Notes: generated from the sequence alone by a model not told the origin. A stretch of 64,000 bases of DNA from Pseudoselenomonas ruminantium (GCA_015058625.1 SVCA01000005.1:76466-140465), one strand, 5' to 3'; counted from the stretch's first letter, positions 1-7,026 are shown. Made by a program: numbers and translations.

Positions 1-324
1 AGCGGTCTGGGCCTTTCCATGATTTCCAAACTCGTGCCGCAGAAACTCATCGGCTTCCTGATGGGCGCATGGTTCCTGACCACGGCTATTTCTTCTATCA
101 TCGGCGGCTGGGTGGCCAGCCTCACGGCTGTGCCGAAAGATGTAACCGACCCTGTGCTGACGCTGGGCGTTTACTCTGACGTGTTCACGCAGATTGGTAT
201 GGTTACACTGGGCGTAACGCTGGTTATGGCTCTGACAGTTCCCCTGCTTAATCGCCTGATTAATAAACAGGATGATGCAGAAGCTGAAGTGGAAGCAGAA
301 GCTGAAGCGGTTTTGGAAAAATAA
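1..324 (+). CDS. POT-family peptide/H+ symporter, C-terminal fragment
   Basis: This is the 3' end of a gene that begins before the window; frame 1 is open from base 1 and ends at a TAA at 322-324. The visible ~107 residues resemble the last two or three membrane helices of proton-dependent oligopeptide transporters (POT/PTR2, DtpT-like). They begin SGLGLSMISKLVPQK, followed by the conserved pattern G-x-x-M-G-x-W-F-L-T-T-A, then a loop with ALTAVPKDV-like character and a final hydrophobic helix. The family imports di- and tripeptides across the inner membrane. The C-terminus is an acidic tail of alternating Glu/Ala, which is unusual but cytoplasmic. Family assignment is likely; the substrate is not visible from the fragment. 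Confidence 0.75.
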   Translation, partial: SGLGLSMISKLVPQKLIGFLMGAWFLTTAISSIIGGWVASLTAVPKDVTDPVLTLGVYSDVFTQIGMVTLGVTLVMALTVPLLNRLINKQDDAEAEVEAEAEAVLEK

Positions 325-337
325 TTTCAAAAAAGTA

Positions 338-366
338 TTGACACCTGCTCTCGTAAACGCTATAAT
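338..366 (+). promoter_or_regulatory. Sigma-70/A promoter of tRNA-Arg
   Basis: TTGACA at 338-343 and TATAAT at 361-366 are separated by 17 bp, a perfect consensus housekeeping promoter. The start point would be near 373, about 27 nt before the mature tRNA. Confidence 0.9.
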
Positions 367-399
367 AGTTTCTGTTGATTGCGAGAGCAGTTGACCAAT

Positions 400-477
400 G
401 ACTCAGTAGCTCAGTTGGATTAGAGTATTTGACTACGAATCAAAGGGTCGGGGGTTCGAGTCCCTCCTGGGTCACCA
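400..477 (+). tRNA. tRNA-Arg (anticodon ACG), CCA encoded
   Basis: The cloverleaf folds cleanly. The acceptor stem is GACTCAG/CTGGGTC, the D stem GCTC/GAGT, and the anticodon stem TTTGA/TCAAA with loop CTACGAA, giving anticodon ACG. The T arm is GGGGG-TTCGAGT-CCCTC, the discriminator is A, and the CCA end is encoded. ACG (inosine-modified after transcription) reads CGU/CGC/CGA arginine codons. It has its own promoter and terminator, so it is a single-gene transcription unit. Confidence 0.95.
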
Positions 478-490
478 TATTGAAATGATA

Positions 491-526
491 AACCTCTATT
501 CTTCTAAGAAGAATAGAGGTTTTTTG
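491..526 (+). terminator. Rho-independent terminator of tRNA-Arg
   Basis: A 14-bp perfect stem (491-504 with 508-521) with a 3-nt loop is followed by a T run to 526. Confidence 0.9.
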
Positions 527-720
527 TCAATAATCCCACCCCGTCGTGCATTGATTGCGTCCCAAGCCACTAAGCCGGCTTTAGCGAATTTGTCTATAGC
601 AGCATCGAGTCAGGTGTGTGCGATAGTGTAAAAATTTTTGTAATGCTTGACCTTATCAATCGTAAGTATAGACAAAGGTAAACAAAGTCAACTAAGCACA
701 ACAGAAAGGGGTTGTCAAAA

Positions 721-918
721 ATGATGGACAAGAAAGAACTCAACTTGATGGAATTGGACACAGTGGCCGGTGGTAATTTCTTTGGTGACCTTTTGGATGA
801 GGTTGAAAATGTTGTAGAAGATGTCTGGGACGGCGTTAAAGATGTTACAAACGAAGCGGTGGAAGTGACCTGGACGGGCATGAAGCTCGTGTATGATACG
901 GTAAATCCTATCCAATAA
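721..918 (+). CDS. Double-glycine leader peptide 1 (bacteriocin-like)
   Basis: A 65-residue ORF starting at ATG 721 (a second ATG follows at once), with GAAAGGGG 9 nt upstream. An in-frame TTG at 712 is too close to the ribosome site to be the start. The N-terminus MMDKKELNLMELDTVAGG is a typical double-glycine leader (ELx3ELDxVxGG) of peptides processed and exported by C39-peptidase ABC transporters. Cleavage after GG would leave a roughly 47-residue acidic amphipathic peptide rich in Asp, Glu and Val. A second gene with a nearly identical leader follows 28 bp later. No C39 transporter or immunity gene is seen in the window. It may be a class II bacteriocin-like or signalling peptide; activity is unknown. 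Confidence 0.7.
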   Translation: MMDKKELNLMELDTVAGGNFFGDLLDEVENVVEDVWDGVKDVTNEAVEVTWTGMKLVYDTVNPIQ

Positions 919-946
919 CAATATCAATAGAAAGGGGATGTTAAAA

Positions 947-1090
947 ATGATGGACAAGAAAGAACTTAACGTAGTGGAGAAGAAAGAACTGGAGATTATG
1001 GAACTGGACAATGTGTCTGGTGGCAGCTGGTGGAACGATCTTAAAAACATCGTTGAAGATACTTACGAGCTCGTAAAAGATATTACCTGA
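947..1090 (+). CDS. Double-glycine leader peptide 2 (bacteriocin-like)
   Basis: A 47-residue ORF starting at ATG 947 (or ATG 950), preceded by AGAAAGGGG in the same context as the upstream gene. The leader begins MMDKKELNVVEKKELE and ends ELDNVSGG. It shares MMDKKELN and the ELDxVxGG processing site with peptide 1, with an inserted repeat of the EKKEL unit. The predicted mature part is only 21 residues, starting SWWNDLKN, acidic and amphipathic. The shared leader but different core suggests a two-component pair exported by one transporter. Too short for most gene callers; supported by the ribosome site, the paralogue and the terminator that follows. Confidence 0.65.
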   Translation: MMDKKELNVVEKKELEIMELDNVSGGSWWNDLKNIVEDTYELVKDIT

Positions 1091-1103
1091 TTAGCAGCTT
1101 CCC

Positions 1104-1151
1104 AACAGCTACTGCACATAAATGTGATGTGTGCAGTAGCTGTTCTTTTTT
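1104..1151 (+). terminator. Terminator of the double-glycine peptide pair
   Basis: A 14-bp perfect stem (1104-1117 with 1131-1144) with a 13-nt loop, followed by a T-rich tail at 1145-1151. It closes the two-peptide transcription unit. Confidence 0.85.
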
Positions 1152-1212
1152 AGCGAATAACACAGCTCTGCTGGGCGGCTAAGACGTCCGCCAGTTGCTT
1201 CCCACTACATAC

Positions 1213-1350
1213 GATTGATTTTCCTGATGCGGAGGGGCTATAATGAAGTTACGAAAACGAACAACCGAGACTCACCTCCTTTTTCGAGGCGGCACATACA
1301 TTATAACAGAATATGTCCAACCAAAAAAACGGAAAGCTGTATGATAAAAG
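1213..1350. pseudogene. Decayed Fst-like toxin-antitoxin unit (toxin ORF deleted)
   Basis: This stretch is a rearranged copy of the adjacent intact unit. Its left half matches the antitoxin promoter side (TTGATT 1215-1220, 18-bp spacer, TATAAT 1239-1244, then TACGAAAACGAACAA). Its right half matches the toxin promoter side on the minus strand, including the GGAGGTGAGT ribosome site and the ATTATA that is the minus -10. The toxin ORF and shared terminator between them are missing. The junction falls where the intact unit has its two 12-bp direct repeats, as expected if recombination between the repeats removed the toxin. Confidence 0.6.
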
Positions 1351-1388
1351 TAAGTGACGACGTTAGACGCGTCAATGACGGGGAAATA

Positions 1389-1417
1389 TTGATTTTTCTG
1401 ATGTGTGATGCTATAAT
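1389..1417 (+). promoter_or_regulatory. Promoter of antitoxin RNA
   Basis: TTGATT 1389-1394 and TATAAT 1412-1417 with 17-bp spacing. Start near 1424. Confidence 0.7.
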
Positions 1418-1423
1418 GAAGGT

Positions 1424-1483
1424 ACGAAAACCGAACAAGGAATACTCGAACACCCCCAGTATGCCAGTACTGGGGGTGTTCTC
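1424..1483 (+). ncRNA. Putative RNA II-type antitoxin of the Fst-like locus
   Basis: This short plus-strand RNA of about 60 nt is inferred from the promoter upstream and the terminator at 1448-1481. Near its 5' end it carries direct repeat CAAGGAATACTC (1436-1447), also present at 1581-1592 across the toxin start codon, and its 3' hairpin is shared in antisense with the toxin mRNA. This is the arrangement of RNA II in the Enterococcus par (fst) system. Ends are inferred. Confidence 0.6.
1448..1481. terminator. Bidirectional terminator shared by toxin and antitoxin RNAs
   Basis: A 14-bp perfect stem (1448-1461 with 1468-1481) with a 6-nt loop lies between the converging transcripts. Flanking T runs are weak on both strands. 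Confidence 0.7.
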
Positions 1484-1496
1484 TACTACTTTGCCA

Positions 1497-1583
1497 TTAG
1501 TGGTTCAGCCAATAGTTGAACAATGTCACTAGGATACCCACTATCAGCGGAGCTAGTATCAACTCCACGATTTTCCGACTCAA
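1497..1583 (-). CDS. Fst/Ldr-like type I toxin peptide
   Basis: A 28-residue hydrophobic peptide on the minus strand, start TTG at 1583 with GGAGG 10 nt upstream. It begins MSRKIVELILAPLIVG and ends LFNYWLNH. A charged N-terminus, a single membrane helix containing the L-A-P-L-I-V-G signature, and an F-x-x-W-L end are the pattern of Fst/Par and Ldr type I toxins, which damage the membrane when their mRNA is translated. The gene layout also fits: convergent antitoxin RNA, shared terminator, and direct repeats, one of which overlaps the ribosome site and start codon. No in-frame ATG exists. Too short for standard ORF calling; family call is from motif and architecture. Confidence 0.75.
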   Translation of the reverse strand: MSRKIVELILAPLIVGILVTLFNYWLNH

Positions 1584-1592
1584 GGAATACTC
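1581..1592. repeat. Direct repeat DRb (pairs with DRa at 1436-1447)
   Basis: CAAGGAATACTC occurs exactly at 1436-1447 (antitoxin 5' region) and 1581-1592 (toxin translation start). It corresponds to DRa/DRb of par loci, where antitoxin pairing blocks the toxin start. Confidence 0.7.
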
Positions 1593-1617
1593 ACCTCCTT
1601 TTCGAGGCGGCATATAT

Positions 1618-1626
1618 ATTATAACA
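1618..1626 (-). promoter_or_regulatory. Toxin mRNA promoter (extended -10)
   Basis: On the minus strand TGTTATAAT (1626-1618) is an extended -10 element with a poor -35. It is conserved in the decayed copy. Confidence 0.6.
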
Positions 1627-1678
1627 GAACGTGTCCAGTCAGGAAAGACGGAAAGCTATGTTGTAAAAAGTGGGGAGG

Positions 1679-1841
1679 CGGTGCTTACTTTTGGGCTTCT
1701 GCTCAAATGACTCCCTCGTAGATTCCGTTGACTTAGAGACTTGCTCCGGTTACCACGTCGCGGCTTTCAGCTTTGCGTTTAGATGCTTTCGTTTTGGAGC
1801 CAGCCTGACGGCAGTGCGCTACAGCCCAAAAGCAAGCACCG
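1679..1841 (+). repeat. Hairpin repeat E1 (plus orientation)
   Basis: Terminal arms of ~19 nt are inverted (1679-1698 with 1823-1841: CGGTGCTTACTTTTGGGCT against a near-perfect complement). The interior has a CTCAAATGAC-like segment, a GGTTACCACG segment and a GGAGCCAG-like segment, in the same order as elements E3, E6 and E9. It lies in the 443-bp gap between the toxin-antitoxin locus and the next gene; no coding sequence is supported there. Confidence 0.65.
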
Positions 1842-2027
1842 GTGCCCAAGAAACAGAGTGAAATGCAATATTCTTGTGGGGGCTGTCTTGAAAAGGTATT
1901 GTTTATGTTAATATATGCGTTTGGCGGTAGTAATTAGGAAGACTTTTTGATATGTTTTAATAGCAGGAAAACAGGGGAGTGATATCGAATACCTACGAGA
2001 AATTGGTATTATGGGGAGGTTTGGTTT

Positions 2028-2786
2028 ATGAAAGGATTGGCGGTATTTTTATTTTTAGCAGGAGTTGTTTCTTTGCTTGTGTTTCTATGGCGTTGGTTCC
2101 GAAAGAAGGACAAGAAGATTTTTGGAATAGCTGGTATAGTAGCTATTGTTTTGAGTGTGGTTCTTATGCCGCCGCCGACTCCTGAAGAAAAAGCTGCTAT
2201 GGAAGCAAAACAGGCACAAGAAGCGCAGGAAAAGGCGAACAAAGCAAAGGCGGAGCAGGAACCCAAAGAAAAAGCCGACAATAATACCGAAACCAATTCC
2301 TCACCAGCCGAGGGAAAAGTGGAAAAGAATTATGATACATTGCAAACTATATTCACACAAATCAACACAACTACTAAACCGAGTGATATAGATAGTGTTA
2401 TTGCAAACAACAATTTAGCATTTACCAAACAGGAATATAATGGAACGCCTAAAAATATTACTTACAAAATAGCTTATGATAAAGATGTAGCATTACAAAA
2501 ATACGGAAAAAGTGGGGATTATGTAAGTATTAGCTTTAATGCGAATGATGGCTCCGTTATGACCGTTGAATATCATAAAAATCTTACTACGGCATTGCTA
2601 TACAATTACGGTATACATTGGGACTTTAGAGAAAAGAGCCCTAATAATCAATACAGTGGGTACTATTACCAGTTAGATTCTACGCAGACTGATGGAATAG
2701 AGATAAAATACAGCAACGGAAATACAAAGAAGACCAGCTACCACAGGGTAGACTCGGCAGATAGTGCGTTATCAAGCATACTGTGA
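2028..2786 (+). CDS. Hypothetical membrane-anchored protein
   Basis: 252 residues, ATG 2028 with GGGGAGG 8 nt before it. Two hydrophobic helices (about residues 4-21 and 32-47) flank a short basic loop (WRWFRKKDKK). A 50-residue Lys/Glu/Ala/Gln-rich linker then leads to a polar domain of ~150 residues with Tyr, Asn and Thr-rich beta-like strands and no cysteines. The C-terminal domain would be extracytoplasmic if both helices span. No family is recognised. Its A+T content is higher than that of the following core genes and it sits alone between repeat elements E1 and E2, so it is probably acquired. Confidence 0.6.
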   Translation: MKGLAVFLFLAGVVSLLVFLWRWFRKKDKKIFGIAGIVAIVLSVVLMPPPTPEEKAAMEAKQAQEAQEKANKAKAEQEPKEKADNNTETNSSPAEGKVEKNYDTLQTIFTQINTTTKPSDIDSVIANNNLAFTKQEYNGTPKNITYKIAYDKDVALQKYGKSGDYVSISFNANDGSVMTVEYHKNLTTALLYNYGIHWDFREKSPNNQYSGYYYQLDSTQTDGIEIKYSNGNTKKTSYHRVDSADSALSSIL

Positions 2787-2883
2787 GTATTTTGCACTTA
2801 AAATCTATTTCGTATAAACTACACAAGAGCGTCACAGACGGGGGCTCTTTTCCTTTTGCGTAGGTCGTGCTTCAGAAGCAATG

Positions 2884-3112
2884 GGGCGAAAAGTGCGGCA
2901 GTGAGCGGGAGGCGGGGAAGGTCTGGCTGGAGCGTATGGCCTAGAGCGTAAAGAAATTGTTTTTTGCATACCGCTGTTCTAGCTGGAAAAGTCTACTGTC
3001 TGAGCGGAGCGAGTTTTGACTTTTCCAGCTAATGCGTTAAAAGCAAAAAACAATTTTAGCTCTAGGCCATAGCGCAGGACAGACCTTCCCCGCCTCCCGC
3101 GTCTTTTGCCGC
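2884..3112 (+). repeat. Long nested hairpin repeat E2
   Basis: A chain of complementary blocks folds the whole segment into one long stem. The outer block at 2907 (GGGAGGCGGGGAAGGTCTG) pairs with a block ending at 3098. Inside it TGGCCTAGAGC/GCTCTAGGCCA, AATTGTTTTTTGC/GCAAAAAACAATT and AGCTGGAAAAGTC/GACTTTTCCAGCT pair in turn. The apex is CTGTCTGAGCGGAGCGAG. The same apex, with different arms, occurs in E8 on the other strand. It fills most of the 432-bp gap before secG; no gene is seen in the gap. Confidence 0.75.
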
Positions 3113-3218
3113 GAACAACCCTACAAACTCCTTTCAATTAACGCAGAAAAGACTTGCGCAAGGCAGTGTAATTGTGTTACTATGATTTGGAGACTGTAAT
3201 TAAAGGGAGGCTTATCTA

Positions 3219-3446
3219 ATGCTTACCGTTTTGATGATAATTGATGCTATTGTGGCCATTGGCCTTATCGCATCAGTACTGGGACAGGAAGCAAAATCCG
3301 CTGGCATGGGCGGCATGGGCGGCGGTGCTGATACCGTCTTCTCCGGCAAGGCCCGGGGGATGGATGCCCTGCTGGCGCGGGTGACGGTGGTACTTGCCAT
3401 CTTGTTTGCCATTATCACCATGGTGATTGCCAAAATGACAAGCTAA
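3219..3446 (+). CDS. secG: Preprotein translocase subunit SecG
   Basis: 75 residues, ATG 3219 with GGGAGG upstream. Two membrane helices (residues ~3-20 and ~52-71) flank a Gly-rich cytoplasmic loop with GMGGMGGGADTVF, the SecG hallmark. SecG joins SecYE in the inner membrane and eases protein export. It opens the secG-esterase-rnr-smpB order conserved in Firmicutes, which strongly supports the call. Confidence 0.92.
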   Translation: MLTVLMIIDAIVAIGLIASVLGQEAKSAGMGGMGGGADTVFSGKARGMDALLARVTVVLAILFAIITMVIAKMTS

Positions 3447-3453
3447 TAACGGC

Positions 3454-3487
3454 AATATCCCTGTTCTCTAGCCGGAACAGGGATATT
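3454..3487 (+). terminator. Hairpin between secG and the esterase gene
   Basis: A 13-bp perfect stem (3454-3466 with 3475-3487) has only a short T stretch after it. It may be a partial terminator or a processing site inside the operon. Confidence 0.5.
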
Positions 3488-3507
3488 TAAGTTTAGGGGG
3501 TGAAAGG

Positions 3508-4242
3508 ATGATACTACCGGGAGCGGAGCCCTTCTTTATGCCCGGCGGGAAAAAAGGGGTGCTCCTTATCCACGGATTTACGGGACTGCCGGCGGAGCTT
3601 CTGCTGATGGGGGAATTTTTGAACAAGCAGGGATTTACCGTGCTGGGGGTGCGGCTTGCAGGCCATGGCACCACGGTAGAAGATATGAGTCACATGACCT
3701 GGGAAGACTGGATGGACTCTGTGCGGGACGGCTATGCCCTGTTGTCCGGCTACTGTGAGGATATTTCCGTTATCGGCCATTCCATGGGCGGGCTCTTTGC
3801 CCTGCTTTTGGCCACGGAAGAAATCGTCTCCCATGTGGTGACGCTGGCGGCGCCGATTTTTATCCCCGAGGAGCGGGGACTTGCGGCGCTGCCACCTCGT
3901 GAGGCCTGCTATGGCGGCTATGTGCCCAAGGCCCGCCGCCGTCTGAAGAACGTACCGCCTGCCGCTAATCGTACTTATCGGAAAATGCCTTTAATCTCTA
4001 TTCATGAATTGGTGGACGTTATCGAAAAGACCAAGGGAGCCATTGAGGAAGTAACGGCTCCGTTGCTCATCATGCATAGTCGTGATGACCATACTGCCGC
4101 ACCGGTGAGTGCGGATTATATCCTGTCCCATGTAAAAGGACAGGCGCGAATCATTTGGCTGGAGGAGTCGGGACATCTTCTGCCGCTGGCCAGTGAAAGA
4201 GAGAGAGTTTTTGAAGAGGCTGTGGCCTTCCTGCAGAATTAA
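3508..4242 (+). CDS. est: Carboxylesterase, alpha/beta hydrolase (Est30/YvaK type)
   Basis: 244 residues, ATG 3508 with AGGGGGTGAAAGG upstream. The alpha/beta-hydrolase core begins GVLLIHGFTG (oxyanion-hole HGF), with the nucleophile elbow GHSMGG near residue 93. An acidic residue occurs in the SRDDHTAAP segment and a late His in EESGHLLPL, completing a Ser-Asp-His triad. Length and motifs match the thermostable carboxylesterases/monoacylglycerol lipases encoded between secG and rnr in Firmicutes. Cytoplasmic, short-chain ester hydrolysis; the physiological substrate is unknown in this family. Confidence 0.85.
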   Translation: MILPGAEPFFMPGGKKGVLLIHGFTGLPAELLLMGEFLNKQGFTVLGVRLAGHGTTVEDMSHMTWEDWMDSVRDGYALLSGYCEDISVIGHSMGGLFALLLATEEIVSHVVTLAAPIFIPEERGLAALPPREACYGGYVPKARRRLKNVPPAANRTYRKMPLISIHELVDVIEKTKGAIEEVTAPLLIMHSRDDHTAAPVSADYILSHVKGQARIIWLEESGHLLPLASERERVFEEAVAFLQN

Positions 4243-4283
4243 AGAAATGACTGTGGGAGAATCGAAATTTGTAAGGAGAACAA

Positions 4284-7010
4284 ATGGACTTAAAAGAAAG
4301 AATCCTCGCTTATATGAAGGAAAGCGCCTATAAACCGCTGGCCGAAGAGGAATTAGGCGAAGCTATGGGACTGACGGACGAGGAATTAGTGGATTTTCCG
4401 GCAGCGCTGGAAGAGTTGGAAAAAGAGGGCGCCATAATAAAGAACCGCAGTGACCTTTACGGTGTGCCGAGCCGGATGCATTTGGTGGTGGGGCGTATCT
4501 CCATGACGGCCAAGGGCTTTGGCTTCATCATTCCCGACGTGCGGGAAACGGAAGATGAATCGGATGTATTTGTGCCCGCGGGTGCCGTGGGCTCTGCCAT
4601 GCACGGGGACCGCGTGGTGGCCCGTGTTACGCCTGCGCAGGAGGAAGGGCGTTCCCGCGAAGGGGAAATCATCCGTATTCTGGAACGTGCCAATGAAAAG
4701 ATTGTGGGCACCTTCGAACGCAGCAAGACCTTTGGCTTTGTAACGCCGGATAACGTGAAACTCACGCAGGATATCTTTGTGGCGAAAAAGTATTTCAAGG
4801 GCGCCAAGACCGGCAGCAAGGTGGTCGTGAAAATCACCAAATGGCCCAGCGGCCGCCGTAGTGCGGAAGGTGAGGTCATTGAAGTGCTGGGCAAGGTGGG
4901 CGACCCCGGTGTGGATGTGCTCTCCGTTATGCGCCAGTATGAACTGTCGGAAACCTTCCCCGAAGATGTGCAGGCGGAAGCTGCGGCCACGGAAACAGAG
5001 CCGAATCCTGCGGAATATGCTGGCCGCCGCGACAGACGCGATTTGCAGATTGTGACGGTGGATGGTGAGGATTCCAAGGATTTGGATGATGGTGTCTATG
5101 CCCGCAGGAATCCCGATGGCTCGTTCTTCCTCGGCGTGTATATCGCCGATGTGAGCTATTATGTCAGAGAACATGCACCGCTTGACCGGGAAGCCTATGC
5201 CCGCGGGACGAGCGTGTACCTTGTGGACCGGGTTATTCCCATGCTGCCCAAGGAACTTTCCAACGGCATCTGCAGTCTGAACGCTGGTGTTGACCGCCTC
5301 TCCATGGCCTGCGAAATGCAGATTTCTGCAGAGGGTGAGGTAACAAGCTACGAGATTATTCCGACGGTGATACACGTTTACCGCCGCTTGACTTACAATA
5401 TCGTCAACAAGGTTCTCGTGGACAAGGCAGAACCTTTTGTTTCCGATAATAGCGACATCCTGCCCATGTTGGAAACGCTGGCCGAGCTGCGTCATGCCTT
5501 GAAGGCTAAACGTCATCGCCGCGGCTCCATTGATTTTGACCTGCCGGAAGTAAAGGTCAAATTGGATGAAAATGGTCATCCTGTGGCACTTATCAAGCGT
5601 GAGGGAAGCCTTGCCGAGTCCATTATCGAGGAATGTATGCTGGCGGCCAATGAAACGGTGGCCCGCCATATGGATACGAAGAATCTGCCCTTTATGTATC
5701 GCGTTCACGAGCAGCCGAGCGAAGAGAAAATCGAGCGGCTCAACAATTTGCTGGCCACCTTTGGCCTCTATGTGAAGCGGGATGAGGCCGGGCAGATTAA
5801 GCCCATGGATGTGCAGAAGGTCTTGGAAAAGGTCGAAGGCCGTCCCGAGGAACGGATTATCAGCACGGTATCCCTGCGCTCCATGCAGCAGGCCCGTTAC
5901 AGCGAATTGAGTCTGGGCCACTTTGGTCTGGCGGCCCGCTATTATACGCACTTTACTTCACCGATTCGCCGCTATCCGGATTTGATTGTTCACCGCCTGC
6001 TCAGGGAGACTTTTGCTACGGGCAGTCTGCCCATTGAGCGTCAGGAAAAGCTCAAGATGGTTCTGCCGGAAATCGCCGACCATACATCCCAGCGGGAGCG
6101 TTTGGCTATCGAGGCGGAACGGGAAACCACGGACATGAAGAAAATCGAGTATATGGCACAGTTCGTGGGCGAAGAATTCACGGGCGTTATCAGCGGTGTG
6201 ACCGCTTTCGGCATCTTTGTAGAGCTCGATAACGGCGTGGAAGGTCTGGTTCATGTTTCCACCATGACCAATGACTATTACGAATATGTGGAAGAACAAT
6301 ATGCAATGATTGGCGAGCGCACCCGCACCCAGTACCGTCTGGGCGACGAGGTAGAGGTAATCCTGGCGCGGGCCAATGTGGAGGAACGGAATTTGGATTT
6401 TGTGTTGAAAGATAACGGCCAGTATGTGCCGGAGAAGCCTGCGCAGAAGGGCAATAACAGCAAAAAGGGCAAAGGGGACAAGAAGAAGGGGCCTCGTCCC
6501 AAGAAGGCAGCCAAGCCGCTCTTGGAAGATGAACTGATTGCAGAACCCATGCTGACGGAGGAAGAAGCCAAGCAGAAGGAGCAGAAGCCTGCCAAGAAGC
6601 GCCACGGCCACAAGAAGCGCGGTGCTTCCGGGGAGAAACTGCCCCAGCCGCAGGGCGAAAAGCGCGAGGGTGAAAGCCGTAAGCCTAAGGCTGACCGCAA
6701 GCGCCGTCCGGGCCGTAATGAACGCTCGGATAAGGAAAGCCGCGTAGGTACAGGCTCTTTCCGCGGAGAAGGCCGCAGCCGCAACCGTGAAGAACGCCGC
6801 AGCGACAAAGAGGCCGGTTACCATCGGGTCTATGTGACGGGGCTCAACAGTGCCGTCTGGCCGGACCCTCCCGGATACCATGAGAAGAAGGAGCGGGAGA
6901 TGGCCGCTGCTGCCGCCAAGGCCGAAAAGGAAAAGGCGCAGAAATCCAGGGGCAAGCGTCGTCCCCGTCCGCACCGCAAGACTGAAGGCGGCACGGGCAA
7001 TAGCAAATAA
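4284..7010 (+). CDS. rnr: Ribonuclease R
   Basis: 908 residues, ATG 4284 with AAGGAG 5 nt before it. Order of domains: winged-helix N-terminus (1-65), two cold-shock-like OB folds (~70-220), and a catalytic RNB domain from ~250 (RRDLQIVTVDGEDSKDLDD contains the metal-binding Asp cluster). An S1 domain at ~628-700 (GVISGVTAFGIFVEL) follows. It degrades structured RNA 3' to 5' and acts in trans-translation quality control with SmpB, encoded just downstream. The last ~190 residues are a very basic Lys/Arg-rich tail, making it longer than the usual 720-815 residues. Long RNase R tails are known to bind RNA or SmpB, but this one is extreme. Confidence 0.95.
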   Translation: MDLKERILAYMKESAYKPLAEEELGEAMGLTDEELVDFPAALEELEKEGAIIKNRSDLYGVPSRMHLVVGRISMTAKGFGFIIPDVRETEDESDVFVPAGAVGSAMHGDRVVARVTPAQEEGRSREGEIIRILERANEKIVGTFERSKTFGFVTPDNVKLTQDIFVAKKYFKGAKTGSKVVVKITKWPSGRRSAEGEVIEVLGKVGDPGVDVLSVMRQYELSETFPEDVQAEAAATETEPNPAEYAGRRDRRDLQIVTVDGEDSKDLDDGVYARRNPDGSFFLGVYIADVSYYVREHAPLDREAYARGTSVYLVDRVIPMLPKELSNGICSLNAGVDRLSMACEMQISAEGEVTSYEIIPTVIHVYRRLTYNIVNKVLVDKAEPFVSDNSDILPMLETLAELRHALKAKRHRRGSIDFDLPEVKVKLDENGHPVALIKREGSLAESIIEECMLAANETVARHMDTKNLPFMYRVHEQPSEEKIERLNNLLATFGLYVKRDEAGQIKPMDVQKVLEKVEGRPEERIISTVSLRSMQQARYSELSLGHFGLAARYYTHFTSPIRRYPDLIVHRLLRETFATGSLPIERQEKLKMVLPEIADHTSQRERLAIEAERETTDMKKIEYMAQFVGEEFTGVISGVTAFGIFVELDNGVEGLVHVSTMTNDYYEYVEEQYAMIGERTRTQYRLGDEVEVILARANVEERNLDFVLKDNGQYVPEKPAQKGNNSKKGKGDKKKGPRPKKAAKPLLEDELIAEPMLTEEEAKQKEQKPAKKRHGHKKRGASGEKLPQPQGEKREGESRKPKADRKRRPGRNERSDKESRVGTGSFRGEGRSRNREERRSDKEAGYHRVYVTGLNSAVWPDPPGYHEKKEREMAAAAAKAEKEKAQKSRGKRRPRPHRKTEGGTGNSK

Positions 7011-7026
7011 CAACTGAGGTGATACA

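Noticed and set aside
647..672. Promoter TTGACC...TATAGA before the double-glycine peptides
   Set aside because: Spacing is only 14 bp; a promoter is expected here but this pair is not convincing.
1215..1861. Open frames of 63-105 codons across the toxin-antitoxin repeats and E1
   Set aside because: They cross promoters, terminators and inverted repeats, lack ribosome sites and have no protein-like composition; the short minus-strand toxin explains the region better.
3154..3186. secG promoter TTGCGC...TATGAT
   Set aside because: The spacing would be 21 bp, too long for a confident call.
4386..5951. Long antisense frame of 521 codons opposite rnr
   Set aside because: Shadow of a GC-rich coding strand; no ribosome site, no recognisable domain, and the sense gene is certain.
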